A stretch of 64,000 nucleotides of DNA from Siderastrea radians (Eukaryota > Cnidaria > Anthozoa > Scleractinia > Rhizangiidae). Both the position numbers and the translations under genes were made by a program. Shown here one piece after another: positions 21,802 through 34,700 of this stretch (within the stretch, counting starts at the first letter, position 1; each line of letters starts with the position of its first letter). Below the pieces are notes generated by a model, which worked only from the letters and a program-made list of their open reading frames with translations, did not search any database and was not told the origin of the DNA. Location: assembly GCA_964017195.1 (NCBI GenBank), contig OZ024898.1, positions 6,426,967 to 6,490,966 of the forward strand, read 5' to 3'.

Positions 21802-24800
21802 CTGTTGAACGAAAAGAACGAATCAGCGTTTGAAGCAAAATATAGTTAGCTGCCTCATAAAAGTAAAGTTCCGTTTTCTCATTTTGTGATCACAGAAAGC
21901 TCCTTCTAATGGACCTGTTTGGAGGCCTTTTCCCTGTTTGTATGGCCTTTCCGAGCCTCTTCGCCCAAGACATTTCCCAAAGACGAGGCCTGGTGGGTAA
22001 CCTTTCCTAAAAAAAATTAGTTACCACTCACAGAAAACACTTCTTAACATTCCAACATAGTGTTTGCGGGATACTGGACGGGAAAATAGAAGAGAGGCTT
22101 CCAAAGTGCTGGTGCATGGTAGGAGAAGGCACGTTGGCCATGTGTCACAGAGTTCACGATAGCTTAAGAGTTGTGAGAAGTGAGCATGCAGGAAAAGAGC
22201 GTAGATTGTGTGGCGAACGGCATTCTTGTACGAGGGTCAATAAATAAATTGTACATGGAAGGTCTTGAAAGTCATAAATAGAACTTTGAAAATTATGCTG
22301 AATTCAACAGCCAACCGGTGTAGTATTGGAAGAACCGGTATTATATGTTCGTGTTGTTTAGTTCCTGTGACTCGGACGTCCTGCAGCGTTCTGTACTGTT
22401 GAAAGCGGAAAGCAAGCCTAAAATGACCTTTGGTGGTGGACCCCGTTCTTAGAATATTGTCGATCCGGGTCATAAGTCGCACTTGTCCTTCCAGCAAGTC
22501 AAAGTTCGAACCGAAAACACTATGTGTCGAACAACGTTGTTTCTGAGGTGTCTCTTACTCTACCCTGAGAAAACAGCTGACGTTTGACGAGGTCGCCACT
22601 TGAGCCGTCGCAAAACGACGTTTGAGCAACGAGCGCAGAAATTCCATACTGATGACGTGTCTCTACCCAGATCTTGGAAGTGCTTCTGATTGGTTGAAAG
22701 AAATTCCAACCAATCAGAAGCACTACCAAGACTGGGTAGAGACATGTCATCAGTATGGAATTCCTGCGCTCCTTACTCAGACGTCGTTTTGCGAGGTCTT
22801 AAGTGGCGACCTCGTGAAACGTCGGCTGTTTTCTCAGGCTTCTCCTACTCCGGTCCTTCTCTTTCCTGTGTTAAACAAATCAAAAAAGGACGGTGTTGAT
22901 GAAAATAACTTTTTCAACCCTAACCCTAACCCTAACCCTCATTACGAACTCAGTAAATATGACCTATGCTCGCCACGAGTCTCCCAGTAGCTCAGTGGTT
23001 AGAGCGCCCGACCGGTGTACGGGAGGTCATGGGTTCGATTCCCGTCGGGGACTCAGATTTTTTCTTGGTCCCACGCTCGTGACATGTTATTAACTTTTTT
23101 TTCTTACTTATTTGGCAGTGAATCCCGGTGAATCCAGCCTGACAGTTGCAAACATATCCGTTAACTTGATCCTGACATGTGCCACCGTTTAGGCAAGGCT
23201 GACTGGAGCATTCGTTGATATCTGCAGAAACAAACTGCACTTGTGTTGGTATTGGGGATAACGTTAATAGCAGTAATCTTCACTTGATTCAACAAATTGC
23301 ATGTCGAATTCACAACACTTTTTCGCTACTCTAGAAATAAATTGTATTTAAAAATGAGTCTATTTAAAAAGAAATTCTTATAGCGCTCCGCATTTACACT
23401 AGCTTGATAAAACGGCCGACGTTTCGCAAGGTCGCCGCTTGAGCCCTGGCGCAAAACGACGTCTGAGTAACGAGCGCAGAAATTCCATACTGATGACGTG
23501 CCACTACCCAGATATAAGAAGTTCTTCTTATTGGCTGAAAGAAAATTCCAACCAATCAGAAGAACTACCATGATCTGGGTAGTGGCACGTCATAAGTATG
23601 GAATTTCTGCGCTCGTTACTCGGACGTCGTTTTGCGAGGGATTAAGCGGCGTCCTCGCGAAACGTTGGCTGTTTTCTCAGGCCACATTTGCACGGGGCCA
23701 TAGCGAGTATTTATATCGTACGCGCTTACAACTGTCTTTCTGAACAAATTCCTCTAACAAGAAGTTTGCTATTACGTGAGGAAAGTTTCAGCCGGAGCTG
23801 AAATTCAACTCTCCAGGCCAGTTTGAGCTAATCGGGGTGGAATTTTCAACTCAGCAAAACGACCTAAAAAAAAAACAACAACTAATAACAACAACATGTA
23901 TATCCCAATCAAATTTTTAGCCGGGTCTTAAACATGAACTTGGGCTTGCACACCGGTTGTGTTTACCCGTCCAATTTTATATGTTGCTTCCGGGCTGAAA
24001 TTGGCTACGTAATCGCACATCCTTGATGTCTACTCAGGTGTCAAAATACTTTTGGAGTACAGGATAATATTCTTATAGCGCGCTGTTGTACGGTTATTAC
24101 GTGTTCTGTCCTGTCACACATTAAACCGGAAAATACAGTGTTCTACGTATATTGTTGTAGGAAGTTGCTACTTGCGGTCATTATGCGGGCAACATACCAA
24201 ATGATAACCTGTGTAAGCGCAGCTAATATCTGTATGTGGTGCAGTTGTCAAATTGCTATTCGGACCTGTACCAAAGTTGGTGGAGAATAAATTTTTGAGC
24301 TTCAGTCGCCATTACAGAAAAATGTTCAGGCTTAAAACTGCAAAGCAGTTGATAGCCTCGCTTTGAATCTTCAAAGTAACATGCGGCTTATGAACTCGAC
24401 TTTTTCCCAACCCAAACAACTTCAGTGTCGAGTACTTTATCTGTTTTCACAAAGAACAACCACGAGGTTCCGCACAAAATTGGATCCATCTCAGCCTTTT
24501 CAGTCGAAAGCTTTGATAAATAGCGTCCGTCACATCAGTCCACAAGAACGAGATGGAAATCCTTGGTAATTTTCAGAATTGCATTGACAATATGCCCTAC
24601 CCTCTGCAAGCAGCAATACGTGTTATTCAAGACGGGGTCAAGACAAGTATCTAAAGTGAAGCTAAAGTTATATAGATATAAACGAGAGAAAAATATTAAC
24701 AACATCAAAGATTACAATGGATGGCGGTTACACAGAAATTGAGGTTTATGTTGCACGCTCGTAGCCTCGATTGCATGTAACGATTTCGTATAAAGATTGG

Positions 24801-25156
24801 TGGTGACCTAAGTCGATTCATGTTCCTGAGTCTCAGGAAGGCCAACCATCTTGAAATTGTATTGAAAGCTATGTATCTCTGTACTTTGGTGGGAAGGTCC
24901 GTGAGGCTGCGGCTTCGCTTCTGTAGCTCCTTATGTGTACGTAAGAATACTTCACAATCCAAAATAACTCATGCACGCTTTGCTAACCTTCACACCACTT
25001 GCCGTTTCCAATGTATCCGGGCTTGCAGGAACAAAGATATGATCCTTCGTTGTTCCGACAGTTGGCATTAATGTCACAAGGAGTAGGAGCAGCACTACAC
25101 TCGTTGATATCTAAGAAAATGGTGAAGCATGGTCACATAACAAGGTGACTGGCGTC

Positions 25157-25215
<59 letters not shown>

Positions 25216-25755
25216 GACTATCCTTTATTATAATAAAATAATAAAACGTGCCCATAATTTACAGTAATATTTGAAATAAAAATTTAGGTACTTAAGTAAG
25301 AAACTACAATTTACATAATTTGACATGCAACAACACAATTTAAATACTTTTCAGCCTCGCATTGCGCCACGATCTACCAGTCCCCGGAAAGAATTAATTA
25401 TAATTTTCTTAATATCCCGCGATAGTTTACGAACATCTTACACAAATAAGTTGAAAGCTATATATCTCTGTAATTTTGGTGGAAAGGCCCGTGAAGCTGC
25501 GTCTTCGCTTCTCTAACCCCTTCTGTGTATGTAAGAATACTTCATTATCCAAAATAACTCATGCACGCTTTGCTAACCTTCACACCACTTGCCGTTTCCA
25601 GTGTATCCGGGCTTGCAGGAACAAAGATATGATCCTTCCTTGTTCCGACAGTTGGCATTAATGTCACAAGGAGTAGGAGTAGCACTGCACTCGTTGATAT
25701 CTAAGAAAATGGTGAAGCATGGTCACATAACAAGGTGACTGGCGACATATATAAC

Positions 25756-25791
<36 letters not shown>

Positions 25792-28700
25792 GACTATCCT
25801 TTATTATAATAAAATAGTAAAATGTGTACATAATTTACAGTAATATTTGAAATAAAAATTTAGGTACTTAAGTAAGAAACTACAGTTTACATAATTTGAC
25901 CTGCAACAACACAAAATCGCTACTTTTCAGCCTCGCATTGCGCCACGATCTACCAGTCCCCGGAAAGAATTAAATATAATTTACTTAATATCCCGCGATA
26001 GTTTATGAACACCTTACACAAATAAGTTGTCATGTCATGTCATGTTATGTTGCTAAGTCATTTGATGTAATGTCATGTCATGTTAGGTGAATATGTTACG
26101 TTACGTTATGTTACGCGCGCATGCAGTAGCTGATTTTTCTTCGTCGATACAGTCAAAAAGCTTAAAAGTGATACAGACAATAAAACAAAATAAAATAATT
26201 AAAGTCATCGCCCTCACCGATTTCACATCTTTTTCCACTCCATCCACTCCTGCAATTGCAGCTGTAGTTTCCTCCTTCCAAGTTTGCGCAGTCTCCTCCA
26301 TTTAAGCAGGGTTTCAAATCACAACCCACTTTTCCTACAGAGGAAATGCTAAAAATAAATTCTCACGGCAGAAAATGCCAAACACAAAAAACATAGGAAT
26401 TATTATAGGAAACAAAATATAACAGAAGAAAAGCGATGGAGCCCCAGAGCCCCAAGTTTACTGTCTAGGAGCATTGGAGTCCTGCTCTTTTTAGCCCAGG
26501 TCCCAGTTGTTCAAAAGTTGGATGGCGATATCCACTGGATAAATCACTATCCACTGGATAAGTGTTAGGGAAACCAATTGCGTTATCCACTGGATAGAGA
26601 TTTATCCGGTTTATAGCGCTATTCAACGTTTGAACAACTTCAGAACCCTGGAGCCCTTAGCTGGGACCCTATGTGGTTATCCTGTCGAAAATCTTGGAAG
26701 GATCTTTGAAAATCTTCAGGAGGATCATTAAAGACCTCGAGTTAATAATATTCACCTATAATCCTCAAAGCTCTTCAAGGATCTTGCTTAATCTTTTAAC
26801 GATCCTTAAGCTTCCTGCAACGATCCTTCAGGCTCCTGCAACAAAACTTTAGGATCCTGTAACGATCCTTGAAAGTTCCTGCAATGATCCTTATAAAAGG
26901 TCCTTGCAAAGATCATCAAAGATCCTGGTGTAGAATCTTGTGCAGGATCTTAAAGGATCCTAGTCACCCACAGTGCTTTGCGTGCATCGAGTGAGAAATC
27001 CGCCATTTTCTATGCCATCTAAAATCATGACTTTTTCACAGTGAATTGAAATCTGGCTACATCCGCGCCAATACGGCCAGTTTGGGCCTTCATTTACTTT
27101 TTTGGCCTTAACAAATTAATAGCGGTTACATCTGGTCGGTTATTTTGGTGTTGTTTGCTATTTTTCTCGTGAAATGTGCGAGACAACGCCAGGACTCTAA
27201 GCGGTTTATGCGCTCCTTCGCGTGGCAGTACCAAAACAGTCAAGCTTATGAAAGAAATCATTATTCAAGGGATATTCTTGGTTATTGCACTAGCGAAGCA
27301 AAAGATATCCAATAGATTGAAAGGCTGGACAAGCTTATTCGCCGACATTTTACTTCATTATTACGGTGCGCGTTCTTCACGCGCTGAAATGTTTTGGTCT
27401 TCTAAATGTGACGACGGGACTCGCTCTGCAGTGCTGGTAGCGACTCTAAAGCGAAAGCTTCAAAGACTTCGATGCCTAAGAACAACACTTCAATTTTTTC
27501 CATAAACTAGTCCCTGGAATTGCAGAAAAGGAGGAGAAAGAATTGTTTGCGAACAGAAACTTTCAGATCTGTTAGCCGTAGTCGACACCTTAGCTACAAT
27601 GTAGCTGAATTACGTTTTGTTTTCAGGGCAATTCATGTATTTTGAAAATTGAAATGAATATCCATCCTGTGCGATGATAACAAAGAAAATAAAAGCTATT
27701 AACAAAAGAGTTTCTTCTCTTTGAAAGGAATGTGAAATGTTCTCGCTTTATCTAGCGCTATCAATTAAAACTAAATGCGCGGAGCGGTGCTCAGAGCGGC
27801 GTGATCGAGTGAGTTTTGGAAACATTTCTGCCCTCCGTGCATTCGCCTTTTGTGTTTTATGGCGATGGGAAAGTCAGGAATACCCAATTAAACAAGATTC
27901 CAAACGTTTATGATTCTAGATTCGCTTGTAGATTATATTCCACGAGCGCTCGCTGAACATAGTTTGCTTTTGGGTAGGCGGACTGGGAGGCTGGCCGGCT
28001 TACGAACACAAACATTCTTTGAGTTCTAGCTTTTTGAACAGCCACCAAAATGCGCTGAAAATAATCGAAAGCCCTTTTACTGGCACTAAACTCAAAAACA
28101 GGCGAAGAAATTTTAGCTTTAGGCTACAATTTATATTTTTACCAGTTGAACTGTTGAGACGTTTTGTCACGTTCGACGAGTAATTTGATCGCAAATTTCA
28201 GATCAAAACAATAACAAAGGCGTGCCTGACTAGGATCCTTTAAAAGATTTTGAAAACCTTTATAAGACCCCAACAACATGATAAGGATTCTTGCCATCAA
28301 GGATCCTGGGCTGCGGGGTACTGTGTAATCTTACGGGATACTGTAGGATTACACAGAATCCTAAGGGATCCTGGAAATTCCTGTAGGATGCCTAAAGGAT
28401 TTCTGCCAGGGTAAGTAAGGAGACAGTTGGTGTTCCCACCGGTGTTTGAAATCACTACCTAATCTGAAAAGAAACTTTCACTGGAATGTACCGCATATTT
28501 GCCTTAGTCAATCTTACCTTTACAAGTCTTGTTATTCAGCAACTCCCAGCCTTTTGGACATTCCTTGAGACATTCACCAGTCGCACTGTTCCTCACATAC
28601 AGGCATGCATTGCATTCTTTGGCCAAAGGCTTATCACCTGAGGCTCCTCGACATCCTAATTTGTCAATGAAAGTAATTCAGACAAATGATGTCACAGCTC

Positions 28701-31700
28701 ATATTGTGACAACCAGTTAAAGATAAATTTAGTCATGTTGCCTCGACACGTGGTACTTGGGTGTGTCATATCTTCCTTTGTCGAATGCACTACTCCCCAC
28801 CACTCAGTTGTTGGCATCACTTTTCATAATTTTTCTGCACGGTGCAAATGTTATCAGTAATGTTAAGGCTGCTAGAAACGTCAATTCTGTTCCAGGACCT
28901 TTAAACATGATTGAAATCAGAAATTACTTTTACAAGGGGAGTGGACACTAATAAAAAACAACCTTTATTTACAATATTTATAAAGTATTTGACAAATTAT
29001 ATACAATTATCATGTATACAATATTTGAGAGATATTTTCTTACCCTGGGTAGGATCGCACAATTCGTGACAATGCTGAATGCACATCTTCGTTTGGTTGT
29101 TAAGCACAGCGTCTCCCCTGCAGTTGGCTTTGGTAAGATGACGCGAGATTATGTGTGCGTCAACTACGTCTAAAGGGCTCTCTCCGTTCCCAAATGTATA
29201 GAAACGAACAAACAAGGGATCATTATTGTCTATCATCGTGAGGTAGACGTCACCACTCTCAGTCGTCCCTTGACTTTTCCCGTATTCAATGATGGTGCTT
29301 TGGGCAGTTTCTTTTAGACAAACAAAGTAAGACTGGTAGAGAATGTCAGCCCCTAATCCAACTGCGTTGATGTCAGTGGTTGAAACAATGAGCCTTTGAG
29401 ACTGTGAAAACATTTCAAAGGAAGGTAAATTGAAATTTTAACTCTCGCCGTTCCAGATTAATGGAAGTATATATAGAAAAAGAGAGCACAAGTCACCTTT
29501 AACTAAAGCGACAAAAATAAACATCAATAGCGGTCTTTTTGTCTCCAAATATCATAGACTAGCGCCCTTAGGAGACATGATAAGTATAACAACGCCTGTT
29601 GGGATCTGAGAACTTCTCGACACACGGGTATGCTGATATGATGTCTGTACAAATTACTTGTATTTACTTGCATCATTTTTCTACGAGCAATTTAAACAGA
29701 AGTCAATTAGACAAATATACTCAGATGATGAGGGGAGAGCTGTCTTTGAAAGATTCGTTGTCATTAAATGACATTATATGGAACGCTCACCTTAAATATC
29801 CCAACACCGTAAGGAGAGATTTGAATATAGTACCATGAGTCTTTGTTATTTGGAACTGCAGCAAAAATGACAAATATAGTTCCCTTTGAAGATGCACTAA
29901 AGTGTAGACATTTTCCTTCTTGGTTGCTTGGGTCAAAGCGTAACACGTTGGACCACTTAACGTTGCATGGGAGATAGCCAATCACTTTGTCCAGTTGAAA
30001 GATGTGACCAGATGGCCATTCGACGTGTGCTATCAGGGAACCAATCATATCTGTTGTCAAACCTGGAAATGTCTTTTTGGAAACGTTGAAGTCTTCTTTA
30101 TCTAGCGTAAGAAATCCACTATGTACGTGGTACGTCAAGACCAGTCCAAGTATGCAGATCTTGTTAGGTTTTCCACTGCCATGGTTACAACCTGTAACCA
30201 AGTCCATTTGCTCACGACTTTCTCCAACAAACCACTCACCATCGTAGAATCTCGCGTATTTTTCTGTATGCGGAGATATTTTCACCGGACCGTTAAATGA
30301 TCCCGATAGCTCTTTTCTTGTGTTAAAAATAACCATAAAGAGTGCCTCATCTTGAGTCATCGCCTCCCAGGTTGGCTTGCCAGCTTGTACTTGGAACTTG
30401 TAGTTTTCAGTCTGACACCCAGGCCGTCCAGCTGGTAGGGCTATGTCCGATGCAGTAATAGGACCCTAGAGTTTATGGTAAAAGAGAAAAAGCTCGTTCG
30501 TTAAAATCGGTATATCATTTGTCCTCATTGCTATGGAGAAAATGTGCCTGTAGTAGATCATGGAGAATCAGCGGAATACTATCAGGGCTTATAACAGTGC
30601 TGGCAAACCCTGCAATGAAATTCACTACACGTAGGGTGCTTTATAATGTTTTTGAGCGCGCTGTTGGCATGAGAAAACTTGACCTGTTTCGGGAACAGCC
30701 ACAATCACTTCGGTTTTCGGTTTTTCGATGTGCATTTTCAGTGGCTATCTCATAAAACAGTTAGTTCATGCTTTTAGCGTCTATCGGGTTATGATTTACT
30801 TGGGAAAAGCACTCCAGAAGCAATAGTTACCGCCTCGAGATAGTCCTACGCTTTTCTCGTGCTCTATGAACTTCCTGCGTTCATCACAACCCGATATACG
30901 CACCATAAGGAATGAACCAATTGCGATTTATACAGCCAGCGGCTCGTTTGCAGTTATCCTGCATTGCTTGGGTTCACTTAAGAGCGCTGAGAATTCTGAA
31001 AAGTAACAAGGCCGCCCTAAGTGACAATATACATCTGAAGGTGGTGACGAGACAATGTTTTGCAGGTGTTATCCCAAACGATTGCAGCAATATTACCTAA
31101 TCCACATGCTGGCATGGCTAAGAATTGACCTCGGCGAGTGTAGGAACTGGTTGCTGTCATTTGCAGTCAGAGTCCTAAACGGATAAGTCAAGCCGTTGAC
31201 AAGGGAATGAAGGATAAATAGGCAGTATTCCAGAAGATTCGTGATCAAGTTAATGTAGCGTGGGGCCTGAGCCCGAGTTAGGTCGGACATGCGTAGTCTG
31301 CGTGTAGCAAACATGTGCTAGAGTGTGTTCTGTATTCATGAAGAATTATAGTTCGTTTCGGAAGCTTGTTGTGTCCTTAGTAGTGTTACATTTGGTGGCA
31401 GCGGTAGAACATTTGGTCATGGAGGAAACTGTGAAGGCCTTGGAGGCGAAAGTGGCTAAGTTAGAAGCCAACCTTGCGAAGAAAAGTGAAACGAATGCAG
31501 CCAGTTCGCACAGCCCCGCCGGCTCATCGATCGCCTTGGCGGATCATTCTCTTCGCATTAAACCCGAAACCTTTGCGGCTGCTTCGGGAGAAAACTGGCT
31601 GGTGTGGTTACGGAAATTTAAAAACATCGCTTCGCTGAATAAGTGGAATGCCGAGCTTCAATGTCAAATTTTGCCAGCGTACCTGAAAGGCCTCGCCGAG

Positions 31701-34700
31701 CAGACATACCACAGTCTCACTGCCGAACAAACATCCACATGGGAGGTTCTTGAACGCTCGCTGACAGATCGTTTTCATCCGAAAGAATCACGACAAGTGC
31801 ATATTTCTACTCTTCGAGCCAAGTTACGTCGACCCGATGAGGATTTACATCAACTGAGATGCGAAATCTCTCGCCTTGTCGAGCTGGCCTATCCTGATGA
31901 CCCGCTAGTTATACTTGATCGCACTGCGAGAGATTTCTTCATTGGTGCTTTGACCCCCCTTACGTTACGAGAGAAGGTGTTGGATTTGGGCCCGAATACC
32001 TTGGATGAAGCACTGGCGGCCGCTCAGCGATATGAATCGAATCAAAAAGTGTTAAACAAAGGGAGTGCTCACGTTCTTACTTCAACGTCCGAAGAGAAGG
32101 TGGACAGGAATTTTACTTCACATCATGGCACCCCCGAGCCCCCAGCATGGGCTCAGCAGCTCTTTCAACAACAAGCAGAAATTTTAAAGAAGTTGAAGAG
32201 CGTTCCTCAAGGAAGGCAAGGTAGGAATGACAGTGTAGAGTCTCCTAGAGCATGCTTTAAGTGTGGTAGTCTGAACCATTTCATCCGAAATTGTCCTCAT
32301 CAAGTTCGTCACGACCAGGGAAACTGGAGACGGGCGGGGCGCAGCCAGAAGTGACCCCGCCCGATAACTCAAAGGGTGCATTTATGCCATGTCGTGTCAA
32401 TGGTGTTCTGTCCCATGCTTTACTGGACACTGGTGCTGAAGCGACAATCATCAGTGATGACATATACCATTGTATTAACACTAATACAAGTAAGCTTGAA
32501 CCCCCAAGAAAGCCTGTTCTTGGGGCTAATAACATGCCACTTGATGTTGTTGGTGAAACAGAGTTGACAATTGAGCTTGGTGGTATCAAGGCGCAACATA
32601 GGGTGTTAGTATGTCGAGGGTTACCACAACAAGTATTGATTGGCATAGATTTTCTAATGGCTCACAAGTGTATTATTAACTTTGACAATAACACTGTATA
32701 CAGTAAAGGGGGACCCAGTAAGATGGTGTTTGGTCCCCTTGAAAAAGTTTACAGGATTACTGTTGCTGAAACCGTGACATTATCACCAAATATGGTTGCT
32801 GATATACCTTGTGAGATCGAGGGGGTGAGTGGCCTGGATGAATGTGTCGGTGTGGTTGAACCACGAAGCAAGTTTTCAGAAAGGTATTCCGCTGGGGCCT
32901 TGCGGACTGCAGTAACTGTAAAAGATGGTCGAATACCAGTTCGTGTGTTTAATAGCCTTAACAAACCTCTCAAAATTTACCGCTGCAGCAGTATTGGGGA
33001 CCTCCACCCACTAGTGGGTGTAGATGAACTGCCTGACAAAGGTGGCTTGAGTGAGGGTTACAAAGTTGTAGGGGCTGCTAAGGAAAATGTTGAGGTGGAA
33101 TTGGGGACTAGGCAGTGTAGTGCGGTTTTTGTGAAAAACTCTGACAATGGTAGTATTCCTTTGGAAGAGATGTTTCCCATAAGTGGTGATTTGGTTCCAG
33201 AAGAGGAAAAACGTAAGCACTATGAGGTTCTGTCCACTTATGCTGACTGCATTTCAAAGGGGCCATGGGACTTAGGTACAGCCAAAGGTGCGAAACATAC
33301 CATTGACACTGGATCAGCACAGCCAATTCAGGTACCACCTAGAAGAGTCCCTTTCCATAAAAGGCAAGAAATGCGCCGTCAAGTGCATGAAATGCTTGAA
33401 GCACAGATCATAGAGCCGTCTGAATCTCCGTGGTCCTCTCCAGTAGTTTTGGTTGCCAAGCCTGACGGCAGTCAACGCTTCTGTGTAGACTATCGGGCTC
33501 TGAACAAGGTAACCAAGCGAGACTTGTACCCACTTCCACGTTGTGATGATATATTAGAGAGTTTAGCTGGTGCACAGTGGTTTTCTCACCTTGATCTACT
33601 CCGTGGATGCTGGCAAATTGATGTTGCAGAAGAAGATCGGGAGAAAACAGCCTTCGCAACCCCGGATGGCCTTTACCAATTCCGGAAGTTAAGTTTTGGC
33701 CTAACAAATGCACCAGCATGTTTCATGAGGGCTATGCATCTTGTCTTGAAAGGTTTGTGCTGGTCAGACTGTCTAGTGTATCTAGATGACATCATCATTT
33801 TTGGCCGAACCTTACAGGAGCATCGAGAGAGACTGTCACTGGTCCTGTCGCGTTTGTCGGAAGCAGGCTTGAAGATTAACCCTAAGAAATGCAAGCTCTT
33901 GTCAGAACAGGTGGTTGTGCTAGGTCATGTGGTGACCCGGGATGGCATTTCTACGGATCCAGAGAAAGTGAAAGTCATAAGGGAGTGGCCAGTGCCAGAA
34001 AATGAGAGCCAGCTGAAAGCATTTATGGGAACAGCTGGTTATTACCGAGAATTTGTGCCAAACTATGCTGACATTGCCGCCCCCTTACACAGTGCATCTC
34101 AAAAGGGTGAACGTTTTAGATGGACAGCTGAGTGTGAAGAAGCCTTTCTGAACATTAAGCGGAAGTTGATGAACGCCCCCATCCTTGTTTTTCCTCGGTT
34201 GGATGTACCATTTATTTTAGACACTGATGCCTGTGACAGTGGCTTGGGAGCAGTGTTATCTCAGGTTCAGGATGGGAAAGAGCGTGTTATAGCATATGCA
34301 GCACGTGCACTATCAAAGGCTGAACGAAACTACAGCACCACCCGGAAGGAACTTTTAGCCCTTGTCTGGGGATCGGAACACTTTGAGACATATCTCTACA
34401 GCAGACGATTTCTTGCTAGGACTGACCATAGTGCTCTACAGTGGCTAAAGAATTTCAAGAACCCTAGGGGTCAGGTTGCCCGGTGGCTAGAAAGGCTGAG
34501 TGATTTTGACTTTGAGGTGGAACATCGCCCTGGACATTTGCATGGAAATGCAGATGGACTCTCCCGCCTGACAGGGGAAGGCACCACTCTAGAGGAACAG
34601 GGTGAGGAGGATGCCATGTTGATCCAGTCCGTCAACGTAGAGCCACTGTCAAATGAATGTATCAAAGCAACCCAGAAACAAGATCCTGTTCTGTCGCAGG

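Larger units (their letters stand above)
21802..23107 (-). other. Intron 15
   Basis: Holds a LINE reverse-transcriptase tail, hairpin MITE copy 1, a telomere-like repeat and a tRNA-like SINE head, all listed separately. The 260 bp next to exon 16 show nothing. Confidence 0.7.
24862..26029. repeat. 590-bp tandem duplication carrying a cbEGF exon
   Basis: Units about 24862-25451 and 25452-26029 align from GAAAGCTATGTATCTCTGTA to CACAAATAAGTTG, including a cbEGF exon, flanking intron and an AAT microsatellite (25156-25212 and 25754-25788). Intron as well as exon sequence is conserved, so the duplication is fairly recent. Confidence 0.9.
26335..28517 (-). other. Intron 11
   Basis: Holds a hairpin MITE (26503-26641), two GATCCT-rich arrays (26690-26960 and 28225-28410) and, between them, 1.3 kb with no recognised gene. 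The 109-codon plus frame at 27176-27505 has no known motif. Confidence 0.6.

Noticed and set aside
22979..23056. Functional tRNA gene
   Set aside because: A and B boxes are good but the acceptor stem mispairs and there is an A/T-rich tail, so a SINE head is more likely.
22992..23110. Extension of the exon 15 frame (KKKKLITC... [14 protein letters not shown])
   Set aside because: This is antisense translation of the tRNA-like SINE beyond a good splice donor.
25155..25212. CRISPR-like or regulatory array
   Set aside because: A plain AAT microsatellite with no spacers.
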